Below the pieces are notes generated by a model. The model searched no databases and was not told the origin of the DNA. It saw only the letters and a program-made list of their open reading frames with translations. A DNA stretch of 64,000 nucleotides from Fibrella aestuarina BUZ 2. GTDB lineage: Bacteria > Bacteroidota > Bacteroidia > Cytophagales > Spirosomataceae. The DNA lies in the NCBI RefSeq assembly GCF_000331105.1, contig NC_020054.1, positions 3,842,478-3,906,477 of the forward strand, written 5' to 3'. A program made the position numbers and the translations under genes. Positions 34,004 to 43,086 of this stretch are shown here, piece by piece; the stretch's first letter is position 1; every line of letters begins with the position of its first letter.

Positions 34004-34779
34004 CGACTGTGCACCACGAAGGCGAATTCCACTACATCGATGAAGGACAAGGCGATTGCCTGCTGTTGCTGCATGGGTTGTTTGGCGCGCTGAGCAACTG
34101 GGACGACGTGATCGAGACGTTCTCCCGACAGTACCGGGTGGTCATTCCGGTGTTGCCGATCTACGACATGCCCATGCGCGAAGCGAGCCTCGACGGGTTG
34201 GTGGCGTTTGTGGAGCGGTTCGTGGCGTTCCGTGGGCTCAGCAACCTGACCCTGCTGGGCAACTCGCTGGGTGGGCACGTGGGCCTGCTCTATACCTTCA
34301 AACACCCCGACGAAGTGCTTCGGCTGGTGCTGACGGGCAGTTCGGGGCTGTTTGAGAATGGCATGGGAGGCTCGTTTCCCAAGCGCGGCAGCTACGATTT
34401 CGTGGCCGAGCGCGTGGCCTACACCTTCTACGACCCCAAGGTCGCCAGCAAAGAACTGATCGACGAGGTGTTTGAGGTCACCAGCAGCATTCCGAAGTGC
34501 ATGAACATCGTGCAGATTGCCAAGTCGGCGCAGCGGACAAATCTGGCCAACGATTTACACCTTATCACGGTACCGACGTTATTGGTATGGGGTTTGAATG
34601 ATACCATTACACCGCCGCACGTGGCCCATGAGTTCGAACGGCTCATTGCGGACACGGAACTGCACTTCATCGACAAATGTGGGCACGCCCCCATGATGGA
34701 ACACCCCAAACGCTTCAACGCCCTGCTGACCCAGTGGCTCCAGAAGCACCCGATAGGGATGGAAGCCGTTGGTCGGTAG
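34000..34779 (+). CDS. Alpha/beta hydrolase
   Basis: 259-residue cytosolic hydrolase. The oxyanion motif is LLLHGLFGALSNWD, the nucleophile elbow GNSLGGHVG (Ser), the acid Asp in LLVWGLNDTITPP, and the His in DKCGHAPMMEHP. Translation is coupled to the amidotransferase gene upstream, and a CBS-domain gene and nadK follow on the same strand. In several Bacteroidota an alpha/beta hydrolase, CBS protein and NAD kinase lie in this order, so the linkage is probably conserved. The substrate is unknown; MenH-like and esterase-like activities are both possible. Confidence 0.9.
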   Translation: MTTVHHEGEFHYIDEGQGDCLLLLHGLFGALSNWDDVIETFSRQYRVVIPVLPIYDMPMREASLDGLVAFVERFVAFRGLSNLTLLGNSLGGHVGLLYTFKHPDEVLRLVLTGSSGLFENGMGGSFPKRGSYDFVAERVAYTFYDPKVASKELIDEVFEVTSSIPKCMNIVQIAKSAQRTNLANDLHLITVPTLLVWGLNDTITPPHVAHEFERLIADTELHFIDKCGHAPMMEHPKRFNALLTQWLQKHPIGMEAVGR

Positions 34780-34863
34780 GCACCGGGCCAATCACCAACT
34801 TTTCCAAACTATCAAAAAAACTTCTTAGTTTTCCCGACAAGCGCGTTATACCCCTTTTGGACT

Positions 34864-35532
34864 ATGTTGGCTGCCGAATTGATCGATCCCATGATACCTG
34901 CTCTCAAGCCGGGCGACACCGTTGCCGATGCGCTCGATTGGATGCAGGAACATCACTTAACGCAACTAGCCGTCGTTGACATCAACCAGTATCTGGGTAT
35001 TGTCAGCGAAGACTTGTTGCTCAACCTTCCCGACGATCAGCGGCCCATTGCCGACGTGATGCGACTGGCTGAGGGTGTTTTTGTGCTGGAAAACCAGCAC
35101 CTGCTGGAGATGATTGCCCAGATCAACGAGCACCGGCTCGATGTGCTGGCCGTGCTCAATACGGCCAGTGAGTTTATGGGCACGGCCAGCGCGGCCGAGT
35201 TGCTGCGGCAGTTTGCCCGGGATCTGGCCATTCAGGAAGCCGGGGCTATCCTGGTGCTGGCGCTCGACGAACAGGACTACTCGATGGCCGAGATCAGCCG
35301 GTTGGTCGAGTCGAACAACGTCAAGATCGTGAGCAGCTACTACAGCAGTGCCGCCTACGGGATGGTTGATAAGTCGCGGCTGACGCTGAAACTGAATCGG
35401 CGCGATATCACGGCCGTGGTCTCGACGCTGGAACGCTTTGGCTACACCATTGATGCGGCCTTTGCCAGCGCCCCCATCGATAGTATTGATCAGGAACGCC
35501 TCGACGCGCTTCTCCGCTATTTGAATACGTAA
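34864..35532 (+). CDS. CBS-domain pair protein
   Basis: 222 residues. Two CBS motifs cover roughly residues 1-125 (LAVVDINQYLGIVSEDLL is the end of the first), a module that usually binds adenosine nucleotides. The C-terminal third (AGAILVLALDEQDYSMAEI, VVSTLERFGYTI) has the alternating pattern of an ACT-like domain. It precedes nadK, separated by a 97-bp gap filled with an intergenic hairpin. A role in sensing the nucleotide state is plausible because of the neighbour; that is inference. Confidence 0.85.
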   Translation: MLAAELIDPMIPALKPGDTVADALDWMQEHHLTQLAVVDINQYLGIVSEDLLLNLPDDQRPIADVMRLAEGVFVLENQHLLEMIAQINEHRLDVLAVLNTASEFMGTASAAELLRQFARDLAIQEAGAILVLALDEQDYSMAEISRLVESNNVKIVSSYYSSAAYGMVDKSRLTLKLNRRDITAVVSTLERFGYTIDAAFASAPIDSIDQERLDALLRYLNT

Positions 35533-35541
35533 AAAATTAAA

Positions 35542-35623
35542 AGTCCAAGGTTCAAGGTCCAACGTTCAAGGATGTCGCTGCCGCGCAGACTGCCTTTGAA
35601 CATTGGACCTTGAACCTTGGACT
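35542..35623. repeat. 28-bp hairpin, 7-bp internal period
   Basis: Arms 35542-35569 and 35596-35623 pair with one mismatch. The left arm consists of 7-bp units at 35543, 35550, 35557 and 35564, GTCCAAG / GTTCAAG and close variants. The element begins 9 bp after the CBS gene stop and ends 6 bp before the nadK start. Confidence 0.9.
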
Positions 35624-35629
35624 CATCCC

Positions 35630-36505
35630 ATGAAGATTGCCATTCACGGACGTACTTTTTCGGAGCAGACCCGCCCGTTTGTGCAGTCGATGTTCGACAC
35701 ACTGTCGGCGCGGGGTGCCGAAGTGCAACTGTCGGCCAGTTATCGCCAGTATATTGACGAGGCGGGTATCGCACATAACAGCGAGCTGACCTATAAAACC
35801 ACGGCCGACATCTTCGACGCTGACTTTGCCTTTAGCCTCGGCGGCGATGGTACCCTACTCGACGTGGTGTCGCAGGTGGGACCCCGCGAAATCCCGATTG
35901 TGGGCATCAATATCGGGCGGCTGGGCTTCCTGGCGACGGTCTCGCCCGGTGGCATTCAGTACATGCTCCATGCCCTCATTCACAAGAAATACACCATCGA
36001 TGAGCGATCGCTGGTGAGCGTGCAGTCGGAAGCCGATATCTTCGATGGCATTCCCTTCGGGCTGAACGACTTCACCATCACACGTACCCAGAGCTCGTCG
36101 ATGATCACGGTGCATACGTACCTGGACGGCGAATTTCTGAATTCGTACTGGGCCGACGGGATCATCATCTCGACACCCAGCGGCTCCACGGGCTACTCGC
36201 TCAGCTGCGGCGGGCCGGTGTTACTGCCGCACACCAACAACTTCATTATCACGCCCATCAGCCCGCACAACCTGAACGTGCGCCCGATGGTGATCATGGA
36301 CACCTGCAAACTCTCGTTTGAGGTAGAGAGCCGGAGCGGAAATTTTCTGGTGGCGCTGGATTCCCGCTCCAAGACGGTCGATGTGGCAACAAAATTGCAC
36401 GTGCAACGGGAGTCGTTTTCGGCAAAACTGGTCAAGTTGAACGACGATAATTTCCTCAATACGCTCCGCAGCAAATTGAACTGGGGCTTCGACGTGCGCA
36501 ACTGA
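35630..36505 (+). CDS. nadK: NAD kinase
   Basis: ATP-dependent kinase that makes NADP from NAD. 291 residues from ATG 35630 (MKIAIHGRTF), a typical length. The signature GGDGT lies in SLGGDGTLLDVV, followed by NIGRLGFLATV, and the substrate loop TPSGSTGYSLSCGGP contains the conserved STGY. An in-frame start at 35603 would run through the hairpin stem and is not used. First gene of a run of four (nadK, two DUF6089 proteins, M23 peptidase) on the plus strand. Confidence 0.97.
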   Translation: MKIAIHGRTFSEQTRPFVQSMFDTLSARGAEVQLSASYRQYIDEAGIAHNSELTYKTTADIFDADFAFSLGGDGTLLDVVSQVGPREIPIVGINIGRLGFLATVSPGGIQYMLHALIHKKYTIDERSLVSVQSEADIFDGIPFGLNDFTITRTQSSSMITVHTYLDGEFLNSYWADGIIISTPSGSTGYSLSCGGPVLLPHTNNFIITPISPHNLNVRPMVIMDTCKLSFEVESRSGNFLVALDSRSKTVDVATKLHVQRESFSAKLVKLNDDNFLNTLRSKLNWGFDVRN

Positions 36506-36603
36506 ACGAAAATAGAAAAGCACGTCAGCGGCCAATAAATTGCATTTAACGCCGTTTTCAAAGCAAACCGCCACTCGTGGTGGTTCATATCGTAATCAAC
36601 TCC

Positions 36604-37629
36604 ATGACCTATAGACATATCATTACGTTGGGGATTCTGTCGGCGCTGCTGGTAGGCGGAAGCAGACACGAGGGGTACGCGCAGTACCGGCAGAATTCCC
36701 GCTTTCTTCCTTATTCCTACGTTGCCTTTGGCGGTGGCACGTCGACCTACTTTGGCGACCTGGCGGGCTACAGTCAGCCCATCAAAACGCTGTTTACGCT
36801 GCCGCGCTGGAACGTTGGGTTATCATACAACCGGCAGTTTACGCCGCATTTCGGTGCGAGGGCTTCGTTTACTTGGGCGCGCATCACGGGCGACGACTAC
36901 ACATTCACTAAGAATGACCCGGTCAAATACGCCGCGCAGTATGCCCGGAACCTCCACTTCCGCAACGACCTGAAGGAGTTTGCGCTCATAGGGAATTACG
37001 ATTTCATTGCCAGTGGTCGCACGCCCCGCGAACGGCCCAAAGTAACACCCTACGCGCTGTTTGGCGTGGCGCTGGTGGCGCATAACCCCAAAGCGCTGAC
37101 GAGCCTGACGAGCGTAAGCGGCGAAACGCCCGATCGCAGCAACCAGCAGTGGGTAGCCCTGCAACCGTTAGGCACCGAGGGGCAGGGGCAACCCGGTTAC
37201 GCCAAGCCTTACTCGCTCGTGACGATCTCAATTCCCGTTGGGCTTGGTGTACGGTATGCCCTGAACGAGTCGTTCAACATTGCGGCCGAGGTGCGGATCA
37301 CCCCGACCTTCTCGGATTACCTGGATGATGTGGGCGGCCCTTACCCCAACCCAGCCGACCTGACGACACCGTTGGCGCAGGAGTTTTCCAACCGGGCGTT
37401 TATCAATGACCCTGCCACGGGGCTGGCCATTAAGGAACGATTTGCGGCCCGCACGGGCGACGATCGATTGAATGGAATCAACCAGATTGCCGGAGCTGGC
37501 ATCGATCCGGCGGCGCTCACCGAGCGAGGTGGCGGAAGCCGAATTCCGATTCGGGACTCTTATTTACTGACGAGCTTCCAGATTCAGTATATTATCCCGA
37601 CAAAGATCAAGTGTCCGCCTATTCGCTAA
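36604..37629 (+). CDS. DUF6089 outer-membrane protein
   Basis: 341 residues from ATG 36604, with a signal peptide (HIITLGILSALLVGG). The mature protein opens SYVAFGGGTSTYFGDLAGY and has LPRWNVGLSYNRQFTPHFG, the start of a DUF6089 barrel, with charged extracellular loops (the stretch around YPNPADLTTPLAQEF). It follows nadK and precedes a second DUF6089 gene by 15 bp. In many Bacteroidota a DUF6089 gene sits between nadK and uppS/bamA, so a link to envelope assembly is possible, but uppS and bamA are not next here. Confidence 0.85.
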   Translation: MTYRHIITLGILSALLVGGSRHEGYAQYRQNSRFLPYSYVAFGGGTSTYFGDLAGYSQPIKTLFTLPRWNVGLSYNRQFTPHFGARASFTWARITGDDYTFTKNDPVKYAAQYARNLHFRNDLKEFALIGNYDFIASGRTPRERPKVTPYALFGVALVAHNPKALTSLTSVSGETPDRSNQQWVALQPLGTEGQGQPGYAKPYSLVTISIPVGLGVRYALNESFNIAAEVRITPTFSDYLDDVGGPYPNPADLTTPLAQEFSNRAFINDPATGLAIKERFAARTGDDRLNGINQIAGAGIDPAALTERGGGSRIPIRDSYLLTSFQIQYIIPTKIKCPPIR

Positions 37630-37644
37630 CGTGTGCGACTACGT

Positions 37645-38319
37645 ATGAAACTACCCATAGCCCGGCTTCTTGCAGTCGGGCTTTTTCTCAGCCCTTTGTT
37701 GGGTATCAGCCAGAAAGTCGAGATTGGCGGGGGCATAGGGGCCATGCTCTACAAAGGTGACGTGTCGCCCACGCTCGATCCGCAGTTTGCCCGGCTGGGT
37801 GGCTCTCTCTTTTTTCGATATCACCCCAGTCAGGCGTTTGCCGTGCGGGCGCAGGTGATGGTTGGGCGCATCGTTGGGGCTGATAGCCTGTCGCGGGATG
37901 TCTTCCAACAGTCACGGGGGGCAGCGTTTCGGAATACGATCCGGGAGGCGGCCCTCACCGCCGAGTACAAATTCCGGAATTATACGCCCCTTCGGAATGT
38001 GAAAAACTGGACGCCCTATGTATTTGGCGGCGTCGCTGTGTTTGGGCACGGGCTGCGGCTACCCGGCGAAAAACCAATCGGTATCGCCTTTCCGCTGGGC
38101 GTAGGCATCAAGTACGAAATAGCCCGACCATGGAGCATCGGGGCTGAATTTGGCACCCGGTTTACGACGTCCGATTCACTCGACGGACTGGCCAATCCTA
38201 CGGCCAGCACGCCCCGGCTGTCGCAGAGCGACCCCGATCGGAAAGATCACTACACCTTTGTGGCCTTGACGTTGAGCTACACCTTTTACCGGGTTTTCTG
38301 CCCGCCGGGTAGCCTGTAG
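37645..38319 (+). CDS. Second DUF6089-like outer-membrane protein
   Basis: 224 residues from ATG 37645, signal peptide LARLLAVGLFLSPLLGIS-like region, then VEIGGGIGAMLYKGDVSP, the DUF6089 opening. It is a shorter paralogue of the preceding protein: both have a FRYHP or LSYNRQF strand and a YxFGGVAVF / YALFGVALV strand in the same place. A GTG at 37633 is an alternative start. The 15-bp and 11-bp gaps to its neighbours make it part of the nadK-M23 operon. Probably an eight-strand barrel; function unknown. Confidence 0.82.
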   Translation: MKLPIARLLAVGLFLSPLLGISQKVEIGGGIGAMLYKGDVSPTLDPQFARLGGSLFFRYHPSQAFAVRAQVMVGRIVGADSLSRDVFQQSRGAAFRNTIREAALTAEYKFRNYTPLRNVKNWTPYVFGGVAVFGHGLRLPGEKPIGIAFPLGVGIKYEIARPWSIGAEFGTRFTTSDSLDGLANPTASTPRLSQSDPDRKDHYTFVALTLSYTFYRVFCPPGSL

Positions 38320-38330
38320 GTGCGTGGGGT

Positions 38331-39185
38331 ATGGGCGTAAGCCCTTATTTTTGGCAAAAAACCGACTGCGTCAATTTGTCAACTCTATCATCGCCCCGCT
38401 GGGTAGCCCGGATTGCCAGTCTGTCGCTGGCGTTTGTGCTGGGCGGCATCAACATCGCATCGTCGCAGGTACCGGCTACGCCCCTTCCTGAGCCAACCCC
38501 TTACGAATGGTGCCAGCAGTTCAACGCCCTGTATGTGCAGATTCGCGAGGAAAGCATCAGCCCCGATTCGGCGCGGGCGATGTTTAGCCAGATCATGCGC
38601 GGGCTTCGGGCTGGGTACGTGACCAACGTCGATTACCCGTCGGATACGACTTCCAGCGCCGGGCGTGAGCGCGTTGCCCTTTATTTTCCATTGCGCGGCT
38701 ACTCCCCGACGGCCATTGGCGGCTCGCACGGTGAGGGTTACCGCGCCAAGGGGTTCGATTTGTTCGATTATACCGTGCGCGGGAGCCACCCGGCGCAGGA
38801 CATTTTTATCCGCGATATTAATCAGGATTCGGTCGACGACCGGGATGGGAAGCCTGTCGACGTGCTGGCGATGAGCGAAGGGCTGGTGCTGGCGATTGAA
38901 ACCGGCTGGACGCCCGGCCAGGAATACCGGGGTGGCAACTGGATCTGGGTGTATGATCCCGTGCGGAATGGCCTGTTTTACTACGCGCACAACCGGGTGG
39001 TGAACGTCACGATGGGCGACTGGGTACGTGCCGGTCAGAAGATCGCCGAGGTGGGCCGAACCGGCCTGAACGCCTATAAAGCCCGCTCTCCAACGCACCT
39101 GCACCTGATGTACCTGCAAGTGCAGCCCAACGGCCTGCCGCTGCCACGGAATACCTACGACTGGCTGCTGAGCGCCAAACGCTAG
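38331..39185 (+). CDS. M23-family metallopeptidase
   Basis: 284 residues with an N-terminal hydrophobic segment (IASLSLAFVLGGINIAS) that exports it to the periplasm. The LytM/M23 zinc site is visible: a His and Asp in SHGEGYRAKGFDLFDY and the HxH motif in SPTHLHLMY, plus YYAHN. The N-terminal 120 residues before the catalytic domain are a helical extension. M23 enzymes cut peptide cross-links in peptidoglycan. Last gene of the nadK run, 11 bp behind a DUF6089 gene. Confidence 0.88.
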   Translation: MGVSPYFWQKTDCVNLSTLSSPRWVARIASLSLAFVLGGINIASSQVPATPLPEPTPYEWCQQFNALYVQIREESISPDSARAMFSQIMRGLRAGYVTNVDYPSDTTSSAGRERVALYFPLRGYSPTAIGGSHGEGYRAKGFDLFDYTVRGSHPAQDIFIRDINQDSVDDRDGKPVDVLAMSEGLVLAIETGWTPGQEYRGGNWIWVYDPVRNGLFYYAHNRVVNVTMGDWVRAGQKIAEVGRTGLNAYKARSPTHLHLMYLQVQPNGLPLPRNTYDWLLSAKR

Positions 39186-39264
39186 GGGCGTAACTTGTTG
39201 GTGACTAGTTACTTACTCGCAAGAACTATCGCTTTTGGCGTTTCTGACAAGTTGTTAGACAAGG

Positions 39265-39304
39265 CATTGCTCAGGCCTAGTCGAAGGCCTATGCGTCAGC
39301 AATG
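39265..39304. repeat. Imperfect hairpin between convergent genes
   Basis: CATTGCT (39265-39271) pairs with AGCAATG (39298-39304), and AGGCCT occurs on both sides of a 6-base loop at 39273-39290. It lies between the M23 and DUF779 stops and could end transcription from either side; no T run. Confidence 0.4.
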
Positions 39305-39319
39305 GGCCCAAAGATTACG

Positions 39320-39703
39320 TTACGCACCAACCTGAACCGGTGCCAATTGCGCGTACTCGGTGTCGGTAAACAGCCGTGACCGGATCAGAAAGCGGATGCC
39401 TAGCGGAATTTCGAGCGAAAAACTAGCCCCCCGCCCCGGCGTCACGTCGACGGTCAGGTGGGTGTGTTTCCAATAGTCGAACTGATCCTCGGCCATCCAG
39501 AAGTCGCAGCCCTCGACCTGGCCCAGCAACACGTCGGTAGCGCCAATGATAAACTCGCCGCTGGCATAGCACATGGGCGACGACCCATCGCAGCACCCGC
39601 CACTCTGGTGGAACATCAGCGGCCCGTATTGCGCCTGAAGGGTGTGAATAATGGCGGCCGCGGCGGGCGTTACAGCGACGCGGGCGAGGAGCTGAGGAGG
39701 CAT
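39320..39703 (-). CDS. DUF779 domain protein
   Basis: 127 residues, no signal peptide. DUF779 hallmarks are MFHQSGGCCDGSSPMCY and DFWMAEDQFDYWKHTHL, with a Cys pair and a third Cys that suggest a metal or redox site. DUF779 genes are often beside NAD-dependent aldehyde dehydrogenases, and one follows here 96 bp away on the same strand. It may help that enzyme, but the function is not established. Confidence 0.88.
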   Translation of the reverse strand: MPPQLLARVAVTPAAAAIIHTLQAQYGPLMFHQSGGCCDGSSPMCYASGEFIIGATDVLLGQVEGCDFWMAEDQFDYWKHTHLTVDVTPGRGASFSLEIPLGIRFLIRSRLFTDTEYAQLAPVQVGA

Positions 39704-39799
39704 AACAGAGGTCGGGATGTTAGGTACGTTGGTGGGCAGCCGACCCGGCGGGACTGCAAAGGAGCCCGCTTCCCGGTCAAACTGCCCATGCCCGTCGGA

Positions 39800-41326
39800 T
39801 CAGAAGAAGCCCAGCTTGCTTTTGCTGTATGAGATCAGCAGGTTCTTGGTCTGCCGGTAGTGGTTGAGCATCATGTGGTGGTTCTCACGCCCAAAGCCCG
39901 ACTTTTTGTAGCCGCCAAAGGGCGCGTGCGCCGGATACTGGTGATAGCAGTTGACCCACACGCGGCCTGCCTGAATCTGCCGGGGAATCTGATACAGCTC
40001 GTGCGCATCGCGCGACCAGAAGCCGGCACCGAGGCCGTACAGCGTATCGTTGGCCACGGCGAGTGCCTCGTCGGCATCTTTGAAGGTCGTGACCGACACC
40101 ACCGGGCCGAAAATCTCTTCCTGGAAAACGCGCATCTTGTTGTTCCCTTTGAAGATTGTCGGCTTGATGTAGTAACCGGCATCCAGCCCGTCGCCGATCA
40201 GGCCCGCGGGGCCACCACCCGTCAGCACTTCGGCACCTTCCTGCTTTCCGATGTCGATATACGACAGGATTTTCTCGAACTGATCGTTGCTCGCCTGAGC
40301 GCCCATCATGGTTTCGGGGTCGAGTGGGTGCCCCAGTTTGATGGCTTCGGTGCGCTGAATGACCCGCTCGATAAACCGGTCATACACCCGCTCGTGCACC
40401 AGCATCCGCGACGGACAGGTGCAGACTTCCCCCTGATTGAGCGCAAACATGACGGCCCCTTCCACGCATTTGTCGAAGAACTCGTCGTCCGCATCGCCCA
40501 CCGATTCCATGAAGATATTGGGTGATTTACCGCCTAATTCCATCGTGACGGGGATCAGGTTTTCCGAGGCATACTGCATGATCAGGCGGCCGGTCGTGGT
40601 TTCACCTGTGAACGCCACTTTGGCAATTCGCTTCGATTGGGCCAGCGGCTTACCGGCTTCGGGGCCAAAGCCATTCACAATGTTGACAACCCCCGGCGGA
40701 ATGAGGCCTTCGAGCAGTTCCATCAGCACCAGAATGGAGGTTGGGGTTTGTTCGGCGGGTTTCATCACCACGCAGCAGCCCGCCGCCAGTGCAGGAGCGA
40801 GCTTCCAGGTCGCCATCAGCAGCGGAAAATTCCAAGGAATGATCTGTCCTACTACGCCAATCGGTTCCTTGATAATCATGGAAACCGTGGTGGCGTCGAG
40901 TTCGGAGACCGAGCCTTCTTCGGCCCGGATGACACCCGCAAAGTACCGGAAATGATCCACACAGAGCGGAATATCGGCCGCCAGCGTTTCGCGGACGGCT
41001 TTTCCGTTCTCGACGGTTTCGACGCGGGCCAGCAACTCCAGGTTTTTCTCGATCACATCGGCAATCTTAAGCAGGAGGTTGCTGCGTTCGGTCGCTGAGG
41101 TGTGCGACCAGCTCGCAAAGGCCTTGTGGGCGGCGTCGAGAGCCAGGTCAATATCTGCCGCTTTCGACCGGGGAACACGGGCAATCAGGCTATTATCAAC
41201 GGGCGACATGTTGGTGAAATACTCGCCATCAACTGGAGCGACCCACTTGCCACCGATGAAGTTTTCATACTGCGACTTGAATTCGGGACGAGGCAGGATT
41301 TTGCTGGGGGCTTCTTGGACTTCCAT
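39800..41326 (-). CDS. NAD-dependent aldehyde dehydrogenase
   Basis: Oxidises aldehydes to acids with NAD(P). 508 residues, normal for the superfamily. Catalytic Cys in [11 protein letters not shown], general-base Glu in MELGGKSPN, cofactor loop [11 protein letters not shown], and the oxyanion Asn in IPWNFPLL. The C-terminal [11 protein letters not shown] and SGFGRENHH match the AldA/ExaC-type acetaldehyde dehydrogenases. A DUF779 gene is downstream and an AraC regulator is divergent, a frequent trio. Likely substrates are acetaldehyde or similar short aldehydes. Confidence 0.95.
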   Translation of the reverse strand: MEVQEAPSKILPRPEFKSQYENFIGGKWVAPVDGEYFTNMSPVDNSLIARVPRSKAADIDLALDAAHKAFASWSHTSATERSNLLLKIADVIEKNLELLARVETVENGKAVRETLAADIPLCVDHFRYFAGVIRAEEGSVSELDATTVSMIIKEPIGVVGQIIPWNFPLLMATWKLAPALAAGCCVVMKPAEQTPTSILVLMELLEGLIPPGVVNIVNGFGPEAGKPLAQSKRIAKVAFTGETTTGRLIMQYASENLIPVTMELGGKSPNIFMESVGDADDEFFDKCVEGAVMFALNQGEVCTCPSRMLVHERVYDRFIERVIQRTEAIKLGHPLDPETMMGAQASNDQFEKILSYIDIGKQEGAEVLTGGGPAGLIGDGLDAGYYIKPTIFKGNNKMRVFQEEIFGPVVSVTTFKDADEALAVANDTLYGLGAGFWSRDAHELYQIPRQIQAGRVWVNCYHQYPAHAPFGGYKKSGFGRENHHMMLNHYRQTKNLLISYSKSKLGFF

Positions 41327-41592
41327 TGGTTAGTCAGTCGGTTAGATTGGAATCGTCACAAAGTTTGCCCGTATTGTTCAAGGTTTTGGTGAGCGATTGT
41401 CTCATGTCATTGAACAATCCTATCAACGTTGAGCGAATTGTATCTATCCTGCCACCAGAGGCTTTAGCTTCGCCGTTACAAGTGTGGATATGTATTTAGC
41501 CAGAAAAAGTTGGCTATATTTCGTAAGCCACAGGACCGCCGGGCGCGTAGCAGGCTCCCGCTGGTTAGGATAAATACTGTCTGAGAATCGAC

Positions 41593-42519
41593 ATGGAACG
41601 AATGCAGGCTCGCCCTTTTGATATTAGCCGTCACCTGACCGCGCGGCGGCTGGAGCAGGAAGTAGAGAACCGAACGGCCTATACAATCGATGCCGCTGAG
41701 CTAAACATTTACGAAACGCAGCACGTGGCCGAGAAGGTAGAACTGACGTTCAACAGCCCCGTATTGGCCAGTATGATCCGGGGGAAAAAGGTGATGCACC
41801 TGCCACATGCCCCCTCGTTTGAGTTCTTGCCGGGTGAATCAGTCATTGTGCCGAGTCAGGAAACGATGTGCATCGATTTTCCGGAAGCACAAACCGAAAA
41901 CCCAACCCAATGCCTGGCGCTGGCGATCGACGTGGATCGGGTTCGGCAAGTAACGAACTTGCTCAACGAGCGCATGCCCCTGATCGACAGCGCAGCAGGC
42001 TGGCAGTTTGGCCAGACCAATTTCTTTCTCACCAACGATGAGCCAATCTATCAACTGATTGCCCGCCTCATTCACGTCTTCACGGAAGACAACCGCGCTA
42101 AAGATATTATCGCCAACCTGGTGTTGCAGGAGCTACTGGTGCGGCTGATGCAAACGCAGGCCCGTACCCTGCTGCTCAGCCCCAATACGGCTTATCTGAA
42201 CATCAACCGGCTGGCTCACGTGGCGCAGTACATCGCCAAAAACCTGCACCGTAACCTGCCTATCAAGGAGTTGGCCGATGAGGCCTGCATGAGCGAACCG
42301 ACTTTTTACCGCACGTTCAAACAGACCTTTGGCCTGACGCCCGTTGATTACATCAACCAGCAGCGGCTCGATCTGTCGGCCCGGTTGCTCCGAACCACCG
42401 CTTATGGCCTGGCCGACATCAGCTTGCAAAGTGGTTTCAATAACCTGACCTATTTCATGCGGCTGTTTCGCCGGAAAACCGGGTTGTCGCCCACCGAATA
42501 CAGACGACAGGTACGTTAG
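41593..42519 (+). CDS. AraC family transcriptional regulator
   Basis: 308 residues. The N-terminal 190 residues form a ligand-binding domain of the AraC-N type (cupin-like, with LPHAPSFEFLPGESVIVPSQ), and the C-terminal 100 residues carry two helix-turn-helix motifs (IKELADEACMSEPTFYRTFK and LADISLQSGFNNLTYFMRLF) with the family signature RRKTGLSPTEYRRQ. It is divergent from the aldehyde dehydrogenase gene, which it probably activates in response to an aldehyde. The stop overlaps that of the convergent 80-residue gene. Confidence 0.93.
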   Translation: MERMQARPFDISRHLTARRLEQEVENRTAYTIDAAELNIYETQHVAEKVELTFNSPVLASMIRGKKVMHLPHAPSFEFLPGESVIVPSQETMCIDFPEAQTENPTQCLALAIDVDRVRQVTNLLNERMPLIDSAAGWQFGQTNFFLTNDEPIYQLIARLIHVFTEDNRAKDIIANLVLQELLVRLMQTQARTLLLSPNTAYLNINRLAHVAQYIAKNLHRNLPIKELADEACMSEPTFYRTFKQTFGLTPVDYINQQRLDLSARLLRTTAYGLADISLQSGFNNLTYFMRLFRRKTGLSPTEYRRQVR

Positions 42520-42758
42520 AAGGCCGCGTCGATGGCCTCGCCCCAGTCTTTGTCCATCTCCTGAAAGCGCAGCAGCACCCGCTCCATGAAGAGCGGCGAT
42601 AACAGCGTTTCGACCTCATCGGGTCCACTGACATCGAATTCGGCCACTTTATAGGTCTGCTCGTAGGGGCCCGCCTCAATCTTGATGATGTACTTACTAT
42701 TCCAGCTATACAGGCCAATTTTTGCCTGCGGGTGAGGTATGTCTTTCAGGTAACGCAT
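42516..42758 (-). CDS. Small conserved hypothetical protein
   Basis: 80 residues, soluble and acidic (KDIPHPQAKIGLYSWNSKY, FMERVLLRFQEMDKDWGEAI), ending in AAF. I recognise no family. The stop codons of this gene and the AraC regulator overlap (42516-42519), a tight convergent arrangement. Composition and codon use look real; a smaller frame in another phase (42455-42718) is its shadow. Confidence 0.72.
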   Translation of the reverse strand: MRYLKDIPHPQAKIGLYSWNSKYIIKIEAGPYEQTYKVAEFDVSGPDEVETLLSPLFMERVLLRFQEMDKDWGEAIDAAF

Positions 42759-43086
42759 GGTAAAAAAGGAACCGACGGGTCGAGTGTTCGAGCGCGGGTT
42801 CGTCGGTCAAAAGTAAGCAGGCCATGGCTGCCAACCAGTGTATTAGCTGTTTTCGTGATACGTCAAGTTAGGCGTAACGATGAGCTAATAAAAGTATTGT
42901 TAAAAGGGAGTAAAAAATAGTAATTTTCCTCACTTAGTAAGTAGCCGATGGGCCTGTGCCGCAAAAGGGGACGATAAGCCCGTATTTGTAACCAAGGGTA
43001 TATTATCATTCTTTTAAAAAGCCGCCACTCGTGCCTGCTCAATAGTGCATTGCCTGACTTTTGTACCGTTAACCAAACTACGTATA
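42759..43086. other. AT-rich intergenic region before susC
   Basis: About 330 bp, AT-rich from 42880 to 43030, between the small hypothetical gene and susC, both reading away from it. It must hold both promoters. No sigma or anti-sigma gene and no clear operator is present. Confidence 0.55.

Noticed and set aside
41373..41418. 8-bp inverted repeat ATTGTTCA / TGAACAAT between aldehyde dehydrogenase and AraC genes
   Set aside because: Arms are short and 30 bp apart, which can occur by chance in AT-rich promoter DNA; not strong enough to call an operator.
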